Below, piece after piece: positions 8,024-14,724 of a stretch of 20,147 bases of DNA. The DNA is from Deltaproteobacteria bacterium. Its GTDB lineage: Bacteria; Myxococcota_A; Polyangia; HGW-17. Position numbers and translations under genes: made by a program. The notes beneath the pieces are model-generated. The model worked only from the letters and a program-made list of their open reading frames with translations. It had not been told where the DNA came from and did not search any database. The DNA lies in the NCBI GenBank assembly GCA_003249585.1, contig QKIM01000057.1, positions 1-20,147 of the forward strand. The letters are read 5' to 3'. Numbering within the stretch: position 1 is the stretch's first letter; the number at the start of each line of letters is the position of its first letter.

Positions 8024-8112
8024 GAAAAATTGTAATTTTTTAACCTCGACTGTAAACCGGGAAAAATTACACAATTCAATCCCCAATTTTCATTGCAATT
8101 CCATAGCGTTTC
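8024..8112. promoter_or_regulatory. AT-rich control region upstream of xseB with repeated octamers
   Basis: A strikingly AT-rich patch in GC-rich surroundings. The octamer GAAAAATT occurs at 8024-8031 and again at 8061-8068, 37 bases apart in the same direction, one over the proposed -10 and one just upstream of the -35. Further AATT-containing words follow to 8100. Could be an operator or simply promoter DNA. Confidence 0.35.
8029..8056 (-). promoter_or_regulatory. Sigma70-like promoter for xseB and the receiver gene
   Basis: On the minus strand TTTACA (8056-8051), a 16-base spacer and TACAAT (8034-8029) match the consensus at 5 of 6 positions each. Transcription would begin near 8021, giving a leader of roughly 85 bases before the xseB ATG at 7935. 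It lies in the gap after the upstream lipoprotein gene, so xseB need not depend on that gene's promoter. Confidence 0.6.
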
Positions 8113-8118
8113 TCCGGA

Positions 8119-9162
8119 TTATCCCGGTGTCTTCTCCAAAAGGTAGATGGCCCGGCGCGTGGCATGCCCCACACGGCGACGGCGATCCTTGCGGAACCTC
8201 TCCAGCGCCATGCGCGCATCTCGGCCGCCGAGGCTGCCGATAAAGAGCGCTGCCCTGGCCCGGATCCGGTCATCGAGCTTTCGGTCCTTCAGAGTCTTCA
8301 GGGCGGTCTCGAAGGCACGGCGGCGCTCGATGCGTCCCTGGACGCTGAGCTTCTCCAGGGCCTCGACCAGTTCCGAGGGAGCCCGAAGGAGCCGCCTCTG
8401 CTTCGAGGCGAGGGCATGGAAGTGGTCGAAGAGCGCCACCAGCCGGTCGGGGATGTCCTTCTCGGTGAAGCGGACCAGGGAGAGGGCACAGAATCCGGAC
8501 TGTCCATCCATGGCCTTCACACAGGACATCAATTGATCCACGTTGCTGGAGAGCCGCACACCGACCTCCAGGGAGAGGGCCCGCAGCGCCGGCAGCTGCT
8601 CCGACGCCAAGGTCTCCATGAACCCCATGGGCAGGTGGCTGGCCACCTTGCGAATGACCCACACCACCTCCAGCTTGAGGGACCGAGGATAGTCGGCCCA
8701 GTGTGCTGTGATGTACTCCGTGGACGCCTTGGAGCCGTTGAGGAAGAGCAGGGACAGCGCCATCTTGAGCACGGTCTTGTCCTGGGACCGCTCCATGATC
8801 CCGGTCAGATGGGGGACGAGGTCTGGTCTGTCTTTGAAACTGAAGAGCCGAAACAGCGCGAAGGCCTGGATGCGCGGCGAGGTGTCCGTGAGGGCCCGGA
8901 TGAGGAGCCCGTAGTTCTTCGCCGTCTGCTGGCTCGAGAAGTAGAGGTTGAGGTGATCGAGCGCCTTGCAGTATTTGAAGCGCGTGCACTTGTCGTAGTC
9001 GGCGAAGAGCTTCTGCGGATCCACGGGACGCCGGGGACGCTGAAGGTTGGTTTCACCCTGACTTTCGCTGAACTCGGGGGCGTCCTTCACGGGGGCAGGC
9101 TTGGAAGGACTGCAGGCGATGAGAATGCTGACGGTGACGAGTGCGGGCAGACTTCGGTACAT
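8119..9162 (-). CDS. Lipoprotein with HEAT-like helical repeats, function unknown
   Basis: A 347-residue protein with a lipoprotein signal peptide: MYRSLPALV, hydrophobic stretch, lipobox LIAC with lipidation Cys17, then a Pro/Ser-rich linker. The rest (about 60-347) is almost wholly helical, with successive amphipathic pairs such as IQAFALFRLFSF, VLKMALSLLFL and LKLEVVWVIRKVASHL, the look of HEAT or armadillo-type repeats that serve as protein-binding scaffolds. A C-terminal segment DDRIRARAALFIGSLGG with DARMALERF is a typical HEAT hairpin. Two cysteines (TRFKYCKAL) are close in sequence only with others farther away. The ATG has a weak GGGG ribosome site. It is divergent from lpdA. I do not recognise a named family; an outer-membrane or periplasmic scaffold is a reasonable inference. 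Confidence 0.82.
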   Translation of the reverse strand: MYRSLPALVTVSILIACSPSKPAPVKDAPEFSESQGETNLQRPRRPVDPQKLFADYDKCTRFKYCKALDHLNLYFSSQQTAKNYGLLIRALTDTSPRIQAFALFRLFSFKDRPDLVPHLTGIMERSQDKTVLKMALSLLFLNGSKASTEYITAHWADYPRSLKLEVVWVIRKVASHLPMGFMETLASEQLPALRALSLEVGVRLSSNVDQLMSCVKAMDGQSGFCALSLVRFTEKDIPDRLVALFDHFHALASKQRRLLRAPSELVEALEKLSVQGRIERRRAFETALKTLKDRKLDDRIRARAALFIGSLGGRDARMALERFRKDRRRRVGHATRRAIYLLEKTPG

Positions 9163-9246
9163 GACACCCCGGATCTACACCGGAACCTCTTAAAAATCAA
9201 AATTCCGGGCAGAGCCGGAGCTCCCTTCGACTGCCCCCTTTTCTCC

Positions 9247-9275
9247 TTATCATCGCTGGAAAATTCATGTATAAG
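9247..9275 (+). promoter_or_regulatory. Candidate promoter for lpdA
   Basis: TTATCA (9247-9252), a 17-base spacer and TATAAG (9270-9275), the latter directly preceded by TG. The -35 matches only 4 of 6 positions; the -10 matches 5 of 6. Transcription would start near 9282. The leader to the ATG at 9329 contains a possible 7-bp hairpin around 9289-9310 just before the ribosome site. Confidence 0.4.
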
Positions 9276-9317
9276 CGCCCTTGTGGATGCCCTCGGCCGG
9301 GTTCGCCGGGGCAAAAA

Positions 9318-9323
9318 GGGAGG
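9318..9323 (+). promoter_or_regulatory. Ribosome-binding site fixing the lpdA start
   Basis: GGGAGG five bases before the ATG at 9329. It shows that translation begins at MEAHNTD and not at the in-frame TTG at 9281. Confidence 0.8.
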
Positions 9324-9328
9324 TCTCC

Positions 9329-10741
9329 ATGGAAGCGCACAACACAGATATTCTCATCATCGGCGGCGGCCCCGCCGGCTACGTGGCGGGAATCCGTCTC
9401 GGGCAGCTCGGCGTGAGAGCCCTCCTCATTGAGCAGGAGCACATGGGGGGCACCTGCCTCAACATCGGCTGCATCCCCTCCAAGGTCCTCATCGCCGCGG
9501 GTCGCAAGCTCGACGAGGCCCGCAACGGGGCAGCCTGCGGCATCATGGGCGGAGAAGGGCTCTCTCTGAACCTGCCGAAGCTCATGGAATTCAAGGAGGG
9601 AGTGGTGAACAAACTGACCAGCGGCGTGCGACAACTGGTAAAGGCCAACGGTACCAAAATTCTGGACGGGTCCGCCCGCTTCGTCTCTCCCGGGGAGGTC
9701 GCCGTCCAGACCGCCGAGGGCGAACAGCGCGTCACCTTCACGAAGGCCATCGTCTGCTCGGGCTCGGAGCCCGTGGACCTCCCCTTCCTCCCCGTGGACG
9801 GCGAGCACATCATCAACTCCCGGTCCGCCCTCTCCCTCACCAGCATCCCCAAATCCCTCATGGTGGTGGGTGGGGGTGTCATCGGCCTGGAGCTGGGGCA
9901 GTTCTACGCCATGGCTGGAACACAGGTGACCGTCGTGGAGGCCCTGGACCAGATCCTCCCCGGGATCGACAACGACTGCGTCAAGGTGCTCGCCCGCGCC
10001 CTGAAGAAGCAGGGCATCACCGTGCACACCTCCACGAGGATCCTGGGCGCCGAGAAGACCGCCGAGGGCATGGTCGCCCGGCTCGAGGGCAAGAAGGGCC
10101 CCCTGGAGGTCACGGCGGAGAAGATCCTGGTGACCGTGGGCCGCCGCCCCTTCTTCAAGAATCTGGACCTGCACCTTGCCGGACTGGAGGTCACGACGCC
10201 CTTCGTGCCTGTGAACGAGCGCATGGAGACGTCGGTCCCCCACATCTATGCGGCCGGAGACATCACCGGCAACCCCCTGCTCGCCCACCGCGCCTCGGCC
10301 CAGGCCGAGATCGCCGCCGAGAACGCCGCGGGACATCCTGCGACCTACAACCCGCTGGCCGTCCCCGCCGTCTGCTACACCACCCCCGAGATCGCCACCG
10401 TGGGGCTCACCGAGACCGAAGCTGAAGCAAAAGACATCCCCGTCAAGGTGGGCAAGATGATGCTCGGCGCTGTGGGCCGGGCACTGGCGGGCGGTCACGA
10501 CCAGGGCTTCGTCAAGTACGTGGCCCACGCCGAGACCGACGAGATCCTCGGGGCCCAGATAGTGGGCAACGAGGCTTCGGAGCTTATCTCCGAGGCGCTG
10601 CTGGCCGTAGAGCGGAGGATCACGGCCCATGACCTTGGGCGCACCATGCACGCCCACCCCACCCTGGGCGAGGCCGCCATGGAGGCCGCCCGCGCTGTCC
10701 ACGGAGAGGCCATCCATATCGCCCCCGCCCGAAAGAAATAA
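9329..10741 (+). CDS. lpdA: Dihydrolipoyl dehydrogenase (E3 component)
   Basis: FAD enzyme that reoxidises dihydrolipoyl groups and passes electrons to NAD+, serving 2-oxoacid dehydrogenase complexes and/or the glycine cleavage system. The 470 residues show the FAD-binding GGGPAGY (12-18), the redox-active disulfide C43-LNIG-C48 followed by IPSK, the NAD-binding VVGGGVIGLELG, the second FAD motif YAAGDITG, and the C-terminal catalytic HAHPTLGEAAMEA with the His-Glu dyad. Length is normal. The start at MEAHNTD is fixed by GGGAGG. No E1 or E2 genes are nearby, so it probably supplies a shared E3. folB follows after 3 bases, so they are likely cotranscribed. Confidence 0.95.
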   Translation: MEAHNTDILIIGGGPAGYVAGIRLGQLGVRALLIEQEHMGGTCLNIGCIPSKVLIAAGRKLDEARNGAACGIMGGEGLSLNLPKLMEFKEGVVNKLTSGVRQLVKANGTKILDGSARFVSPGEVAVQTAEGEQRVTFTKAIVCSGSEPVDLPFLPVDGEHIINSRSALSLTSIPKSLMVVGGGVIGLELGQFYAMAGTQVTVVEALDQILPGIDNDCVKVLARALKKQGITVHTSTRILGAEKTAEGMVARLEGKKGPLEVTAEKILVTVGRRPFFKNLDLHLAGLEVTTPFVPVNERMETSVPHIYAAGDITGNPLLAHRASAQAEIAAENAAGHPATYNPLAVPAVCYTTPEIATVGLTETEAEAKDIPVKVGKMMLGAVGRALAGGHDQGFVKYVAHAETDEILGAQIVGNEASELISEALLAVERRITAHDLGRTMHAHPTLGEAAMEAARAVHGEAIHIAPARKK

Positions 10742-10744
10742 GCC

Positions 10745-11116
10745 ATGCTCAGAAGCATCCGTCTTTCGTCCATCCTCCTCGACACCTACATCGGCTGTCT
10801 CCCCTCGGAGCGCACCCGCACCAATCGTCTGGAGTGCGAGGTCCTCCTGACCCTCGACCAGCCCTTCTCCACCACCGACGATGAGGACCGCCTCGAAGGC
10901 ACCGTGGACTACCGGGTCATCGAGGAGGTGCTCAGGGAGGTGGCCGCGAGTCGACATTTCAACATGATGGAGAGCCTCGGGGAGACCTTCCTCGTCGCCC
11001 TGGCCGCCCGGGAGCCCATGATCCGGCGCGCCTCGATCACCCTGCGCAAGCCCGGCGCGATGCCCTCCGGGGCCGTCCCCGAGGTCACCATGGTCTGGCC
11101 CGATGACGGGGAGTGA
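10745..11116 (+). CDS. folB: Dihydroneopterin aldolase
   Basis: Splits 7,8-dihydroneopterin to 6-hydroxymethyl-dihydropterin and glycolaldehyde in folate synthesis. The 123 residues match FolB in length and layout: YIGCLPSER with Glu22, TVDY with Tyr56, ESLGETF with Glu76 and LRKPGA with Lys102, at the expected positions of the substrate-binding glutamates, the active-site tyrosine and the catalytic lysine. It begins 3 bases after lpdA and its last 14 bases overlap the start of the next gene, so lpdA, folB and the membrane protein gene form a tight run. Other folate genes are not in the window. Confidence 0.9.
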   Translation: MLRSIRLSSILLDTYIGCLPSERTRTNRLECEVLLTLDQPFSTTDDEDRLEGTVDYRVIEEVLREVAASRHFNMMESLGETFLVALAAREPMIRRASITLRKPGAMPSGAVPEVTMVWPDDGE

Positions 11117-12062
11117 GCGCGCCTCCTTCGCGCGAAGCCAGAAGCTCGGCCTGCGCATCACCGTCGCCCTCGTTCTGGCCGTCATCGTCTACCTGGCCAT
11201 GGCCCTGTGGGCCGGCTGGGACAACCTCGCCGTCCATCTCAAGACCTTCCCCCTGAAGTGGTTCGCCCTGGCCATCGCCCTTGCTACGGGCAACTTCCTG
11301 GTGCGCTTCGTGCGCTACGACCTGCTCCTGCGCTCGGCCGGCGTCCGGGTCCCCCTGTTCAGGAACCTCCTCATCCATTTCGCGGGGCTCGCCCTCACCA
11401 TGACCCCCGGCAAGGTGGGAGAAGCCATCAAGAGCTGGTTCCTCCATATTCTGGGCCATGACGCCACCGTCACCCTCCCGGTCGTCTTCATGGAGCGCTT
11501 CTCGGACCTCTTCTCGGTCCTGCTCCTGGCGGCCCTGGGCGTCTTCACCCTGGGCCTCGGCATCACCGTCTTCGCCCTCTCCGCTGCCTTTTTACTGGCG
11601 CTCTTTCTCCTGGTCGCCACCTCCCGGGGCATGCACCTGCTCTCGGCCCTCGCGGCGAAGCTGCCTCTGGTGCGACGGCGGCTCGACACGGTGAAACGCC
11701 TTCTGGAAGGCGTGCGACAGTTCATGACCCCGCGCACCCTTGCCATGACCCTCCTCACCGGCGCCCTGGGGTGGGGCGCCGAGGCCGTGGCCTTCTACTT
11801 CGTGGCCCACGGCGCCGGGCTGGACGTGTCGCCCTTTTATGCCCTCTTCGTCTACTCCATTTCCACGCTGGCCGGCGTGGTCTTTCCCGGCGGTCTCGGC
11901 GGCATGGAGGGGATGATGGGCCTTTTGCTCGCCCGCTCGGGGTCGCCCGGGGCCGTGGTCACCGCCATCTTCCTCATCCGGCTGGCCACCCTGTGGTGGG
12001 CCACCCTCGCCGGCACCTTCGCCCTCGCCGCCGCCGGCGCCACCATCCGCTCCTCAAAGTAG
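11103..12062 (+). CDS. Flippase-like membrane protein of the lysylphosphatidylglycerol-synthase TM family
   Basis: A 319-residue protein with about eight predicted transmembrane helices. Family marks of PF03706/UPF0104 are present: TPGKVGEAIKSWFL, the VFMERFSDLFSVLLLAALG segment after helix 4, and FPGGLGGMEGMMGLLLAR near the C-terminus. Members act as the flippase half of MprF or as stand-alone proteins near glycolipid, hopanoid or polysaccharide genes. There is no soluble aminoacyl-transferase domain here, so lysyl-lipid synthesis is not implied. The substrate is unknown. The start at 11103 lies inside folB (14-base overlap, coupled translation); later ATG codons would cut into the first basic segment. 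Confidence 0.85.
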   Translation: MTGSERASFARSQKLGLRITVALVLAVIVYLAMALWAGWDNLAVHLKTFPLKWFALAIALATGNFLVRFVRYDLLLRSAGVRVPLFRNLLIHFAGLALTMTPGKVGEAIKSWFLHILGHDATVTLPVVFMERFSDLFSVLLLAALGVFTLGLGITVFALSAAFLLALFLLVATSRGMHLLSALAAKLPLVRRRLDTVKRLLEGVRQFMTPRTLAMTLLTGALGWGAEAVAFYFVAHGAGLDVSPFYALFVYSISTLAGVVFPGGLGGMEGMMGLLLARSGSPGAVVTAIFLIRLATLWWATLAGTFALAAAGATIRSSK

Positions 12063-12108
12063 CTCCAGGACGCTTCCCCCTGACATATATACGTGGTACT
12101 CTCATGCC

Positions 12109-13833
12109 ATGAGCACCCCCTACGAAACCAATGCCGGTGAGCTCGCGGCACAGTACCTCAAAGCTGATCCAGAAGACATCCACGCCAGCTGGGTCCGTTT
12201 TCTTCCCGAGCTTCCATGCCGCATCCTCGATGTCGGGACGGGGTCTGGTCGCGATGCCGCGTGGCTCGCCAAAAAAGGCCACGAGGTCACGGCCATGGAC
12301 CCTTCCCCGGGGATGCTCGAATTCGCCCGGCGCCACTTCGAGACCTGCTCGCCTCCACTCCATATCGATCTGCGGCAAGACGCCCTTCCAGACCTCAAGA
12401 GCTTCCGAGACGAGCAGGGGGAGTACGGACTCATCTTGGTCAATGCCATCTGGATGCACCTCACCAGGGACAGCAGAGCGCGAGCCCTGCGCAAGCTGGC
12501 CAACCTCCTCAGACCCGGAGGACGGCCCATCATTACGCTCCGTCACGGCCCCTCTCCCGACAACCGCATCATGCACCCCGTCAACCTCGAGGAGCTGGAG
12601 GTAATGGCACGCCGGCATGCGCTCCAGGTGCTCCACACGGAGCCCACAACGGATTCCCTTGGCCGCCCTGGTGTCTCGTGGATGACGGTCGTCCTCGCGC
12701 TCCCCGACGACGGCACCGGGGCCTTGCCTCTTTTGCGCCACATCGTGGTCAACGACCAGAAGACGGCCACGTACAAGATGGTGCTCCTCAAAGCCATCCT
12801 CCACATAGCACAGCACAGCGACGGGATGGTGCTCCGGGAGCAGGGGAAGGCCGTGCTTCCCTTTGGACTTGTGGCACTTTCCTGGCTCAGGCTTCTGTAT
12901 CGACCGGTGAATGAACAGGGTATGCGACAGATCGGGAAAGGGCAGAACATGTCGGCTGACGCCTTCGCACTCCTCCATTCCCAAACGGATTTGACCATCG
13001 ACGACCTGGAGATCGGGCGCCAATTCACCGGTGATCGAGGCGCAGCCCTTTTTTCCGCGCTGCGTCGCGCCAGGGATCATATCGCGAAGATGCCTGCCCG
13101 TTTCATCACGTACCCGGGCATGAACGACACAACGCCAGGATCTCAGGTCTTCATCTCGAAAAAACACACCGCACGAATACAAGAAAGCGAATGGACGCTC
13201 GATGCCCCCATCCTCTCCTCCTTCGGAACGCTCACTGTACCGATCCATATATGGGATGCCATGATCCGCTATGGGTGCTGGCTGGAACCGGCCATCGACC
13301 AAGAGTGGGTAGCCAAGATGGTCGAGTTCAACGGCAAGGACCGGTTTCCCCTGGATAACTATTACAATGCCATCCGATGGGAGGATCCCGTCCGGGCACA
13401 GCAGCGCATGCGCCCCATCATCGAGCGGGCCATGTCACGAAGGACCCTGCACTGTGTTTGGAGCGGCAAGCGGCTGCACAATATCCATAGGGTGGCCGTG
13501 GATCACCTCTTCCCCTTCGCTCGCTGGCCCAACAACGATCTGTGGAATCTGCTTCCAGCGAACCCTGAGGTGAACTGCAGCAAATCCGACCGGCTCATCA
13601 CGGCAGACACACTCTTTCAGGCGAGGGAGCGCATTGTGACATGGTGGAACATCGTTCATGAAGATGCCACGGACGGTCCCTTCTTCTTCCCTGAGGCCAG
13701 CGCCTCGCTCCCAGGTTCGGGGAACCCTTTTGCCAACTTCGATGAGGTCATGGAGGGCGTGGCGCAACAGCGGGTGCGGCTGAAGCTTCACCAGCAACTG
13801 CCGGAGTGGAGCGCTCCTCAGCGCAGTCGGTAA
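12109..13833 (+). CDS. Class I SAM methyltransferase - HNH endonuclease fusion
   Basis: A 574-residue two-domain protein. Residues 1-200 are a Rossmann methyltransferase: motif I DVGTGSGRDA (41-50), acidic Asp64 after beta2 (VTAMDPSPG), the post-beta4 segment ILVNAIWMHL, and LLRPGGRPIITLRHG. It lacks the NPPY/DPPY motif of adenine methylases and the Pro-Cys motif of cytosine methylases, so it resembles small-molecule or protein methyltransferases. Residues 205-445 are a linking region with TATYKMVLLKAIL and PFGLVALSWLRL. The C-terminal nuclease is HNH-like: CVWSGK (Cys449), VDHLFPF (His466), NDLWNLLP (Asn480), NCSKSD (Asn489, Lys492). GC is lower than in its neighbours. No Shine-Dalgarno is visible before the ATG, but the start gives a plausible domain edge. 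A defence role is inference only. Confidence 0.88.
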   Translation: MSTPYETNAGELAAQYLKADPEDIHASWVRFLPELPCRILDVGTGSGRDAAWLAKKGHEVTAMDPSPGMLEFARRHFETCSPPLHIDLRQDALPDLKSFRDEQGEYGLILVNAIWMHLTRDSRARALRKLANLLRPGGRPIITLRHGPSPDNRIMHPVNLEELEVMARRHALQVLHTEPTTDSLGRPGVSWMTVVLALPDDGTGALPLLRHIVVNDQKTATYKMVLLKAILHIAQHSDGMVLREQGKAVLPFGLVALSWLRLLYRPVNEQGMRQIGKGQNMSADAFALLHSQTDLTIDDLEIGRQFTGDRGAALFSALRRARDHIAKMPARFITYPGMNDTTPGSQVFISKKHTARIQESEWTLDAPILSSFGTLTVPIHIWDAMIRYGCWLEPAIDQEWVAKMVEFNGKDRFPLDNYYNAIRWEDPVRAQQRMRPIIERAMSRRTLHCVWSGKRLHNIHRVAVDHLFPFARWPNNDLWNLLPANPEVNCSKSDRLITADTLFQARERIVTWWNIVHEDATDGPFFFPEASASLPGSGNPFANFDEVMEGVAQQRVRLKLHQQLPEWSAPQRSR

Positions 13834-13903
13834 ACTCCCGGTTTCTCTTTTGCCCGTCTGATGCTATGGTGAAAACACTTCATCACCTCGGGAGGTTTTC
13901 ATC

Positions 13904-14494
13904 ATGAAAAGACTGTTTCTCATTCCCCTGCTGCTCTTTCTTGTCGCCGGATGCGACGACGACGACCAGAGTGTCGACACCTGCGGTGACGGGGTGGTGG
14001 ACATCGGCGAACAGTGCGACGGTATCGAATTCGGGGGCGAGACCTGCGTCACCCTCGGGTACCATGGTGGCGAGCTGGCCTGTGACGACCACTGCACCTT
14101 CGTGCTGACCCAGTGCGAGGCATCGGGCAGCTGCGGCGACGGATCCCTGCAGAGCGCCGAGGAGTGCGAAGGAGACAACTTCGGCGGCCAAAGCTGCACG
14201 GACTACGGCTATGAGGGCGGCACCCTCACCTGCACGGACCAGTGCATCATCGACCCCACGGTCGCCTGCGAGGGGAACCCCTGCGGCAACGGGCAGGTGG
14301 ACGAGCTGGAAGACTGCGAGGGCACGGACCTCGAGGGGAGACCTGTGAATCCCTCGGCTACTATGGTGGCACGCTCACCTGCGACACCGACTGCACCTTC
14401 GACCTTTCGAGCTGCGATGACTACGGAATGTGCGGCGACAACCACATCGACGACCCCTTCGAGACCTGCGACGGTCTCCAGCTCGACGGCATGA
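13904..14494 (+). CDS. Cysteine-rich repeat lipoprotein, N-terminal part of a frameshifted gene
   Basis: Starts with a lipoprotein signal peptide: MKRLFLIPLLLFLVAGC, lipobox VAGC with lipidation Cys17, then an acidic DDDD tract that would favour a surface or outer-membrane site. GGGAGG lies 8 bases before the ATG. Two complete and one partial copies of the six-cysteine myxobacterial repeat follow (CGDGxxxxxEQCDG, then GGETC, GYHGGELAC, CTF and a final Cys). At 14335-14338 the reading frame leaves the homologous pattern: after DLEG it reads RPVNPSATM and low-complexity residues to a chance stop at 14494, while the expected ETCESLGYYGG continues in the next frame. So only residues up to about 144 are genuine; the rest is frameshifted tail. 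Confidence 0.8.
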   Translation: MKRLFLIPLLLFLVAGCDDDDQSVDTCGDGVVDIGEQCDGIEFGGETCVTLGYHGGELACDDHCTFVLTQCEASGSCGDGSLQSAEECEGDNFGGQSCTDYGYEGGTLTCTDQCIIDPTVACEGNPCGNGQVDELEDCEGTDLEGRPVNPSATMVARSPATPTAPSTFRAAMTTECAATTTSTTPSRPATVSSSTA

Positions 14495-14724
14495 CCTGTA
14501 CATCCTTCGACTACTACGGGGGTGAACTGATCTGTGGAGACGACTGCCTGTTCGATCTCACGAACTGCATCGCCGAGGGGATGTGCGGAGACGCCACCAT
14601 CCAGGATGACTACGGGGAGGATTGCGACGGCGACGAACTGGGCGGCGCCACCTGCGAATCCATGGGCTATCTGCAGGGGGGGACCCTGGCCTGTTCGGAT
14701 TGCCGCTTCGACACCAGCGCATGT
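13982..14724 (+). repeat. Five tandem six-cysteine (myxo_disulf_rpt-like) repeats
   Basis: Five copies of about 48 residues, each with six cysteines: CG(D/N)G, (Q/E/D)C(D/E)G, (G)xxC, GG(E/T)LxC, xxC and a terminal Cys. Copies begin at CGDGVVD, CGDGSLQ, CGNGQVD, CGDNHID and CGDATIQ. Copy 3 contains the frameshift. The DNA copies have diverged, so this is an old protein repeat and not a recent DNA duplication. Confidence 0.85.
14335..14338 (+). other. Frameshift site: apparent one-base deletion in a G run
   Basis: The run GAGGGGAG holds four G residues; one more G would join DLEG to ETCESLGYYGG in a single 625-residue frame. Every feature downstream (repeats 3-5, seven RCC1-like blades) lies in the shifted frame. 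The cause may be a sequencing or assembly error, a real mutation, or slippage on the G run. Confidence 0.85.

Noticed and set aside
9281..9328. Longer lpdA start at a TTG
   Set aside because: GGGAGG and the FAD-binding N-terminus fix the start at 9329.
9197..11185. A 662-codon minus-strand open frame opposite lpdA and folB
   Set aside because: It covers two recognisable genes with full catalytic motifs, and its product is Gly/His/Asp-rich low-complexity typical of antisense shadow.
11974..13302. A 442-codon minus-strand open frame opposite the methyltransferase-HNH gene
   Set aside because: The plus frame carries motif I and the HNH residues; the minus frame has none and also runs into the flippase-like gene.
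12109..13833. Reading the fusion as a classical restriction-modification enzyme
   Set aside because: The methyltransferase part has neither the NPPY/DPPY nor the Pro-Cys catalytic motif of DNA methylases, and no specificity domain is recognisable.
14335..14338. Programmed -1 frameshifting as the sure explanation of the split gene
   Set aside because: No canonical slippery heptamer or clear downstream pseudoknot is visible; four G residues alone are not enough, so deletion or sequencing error is more likely.
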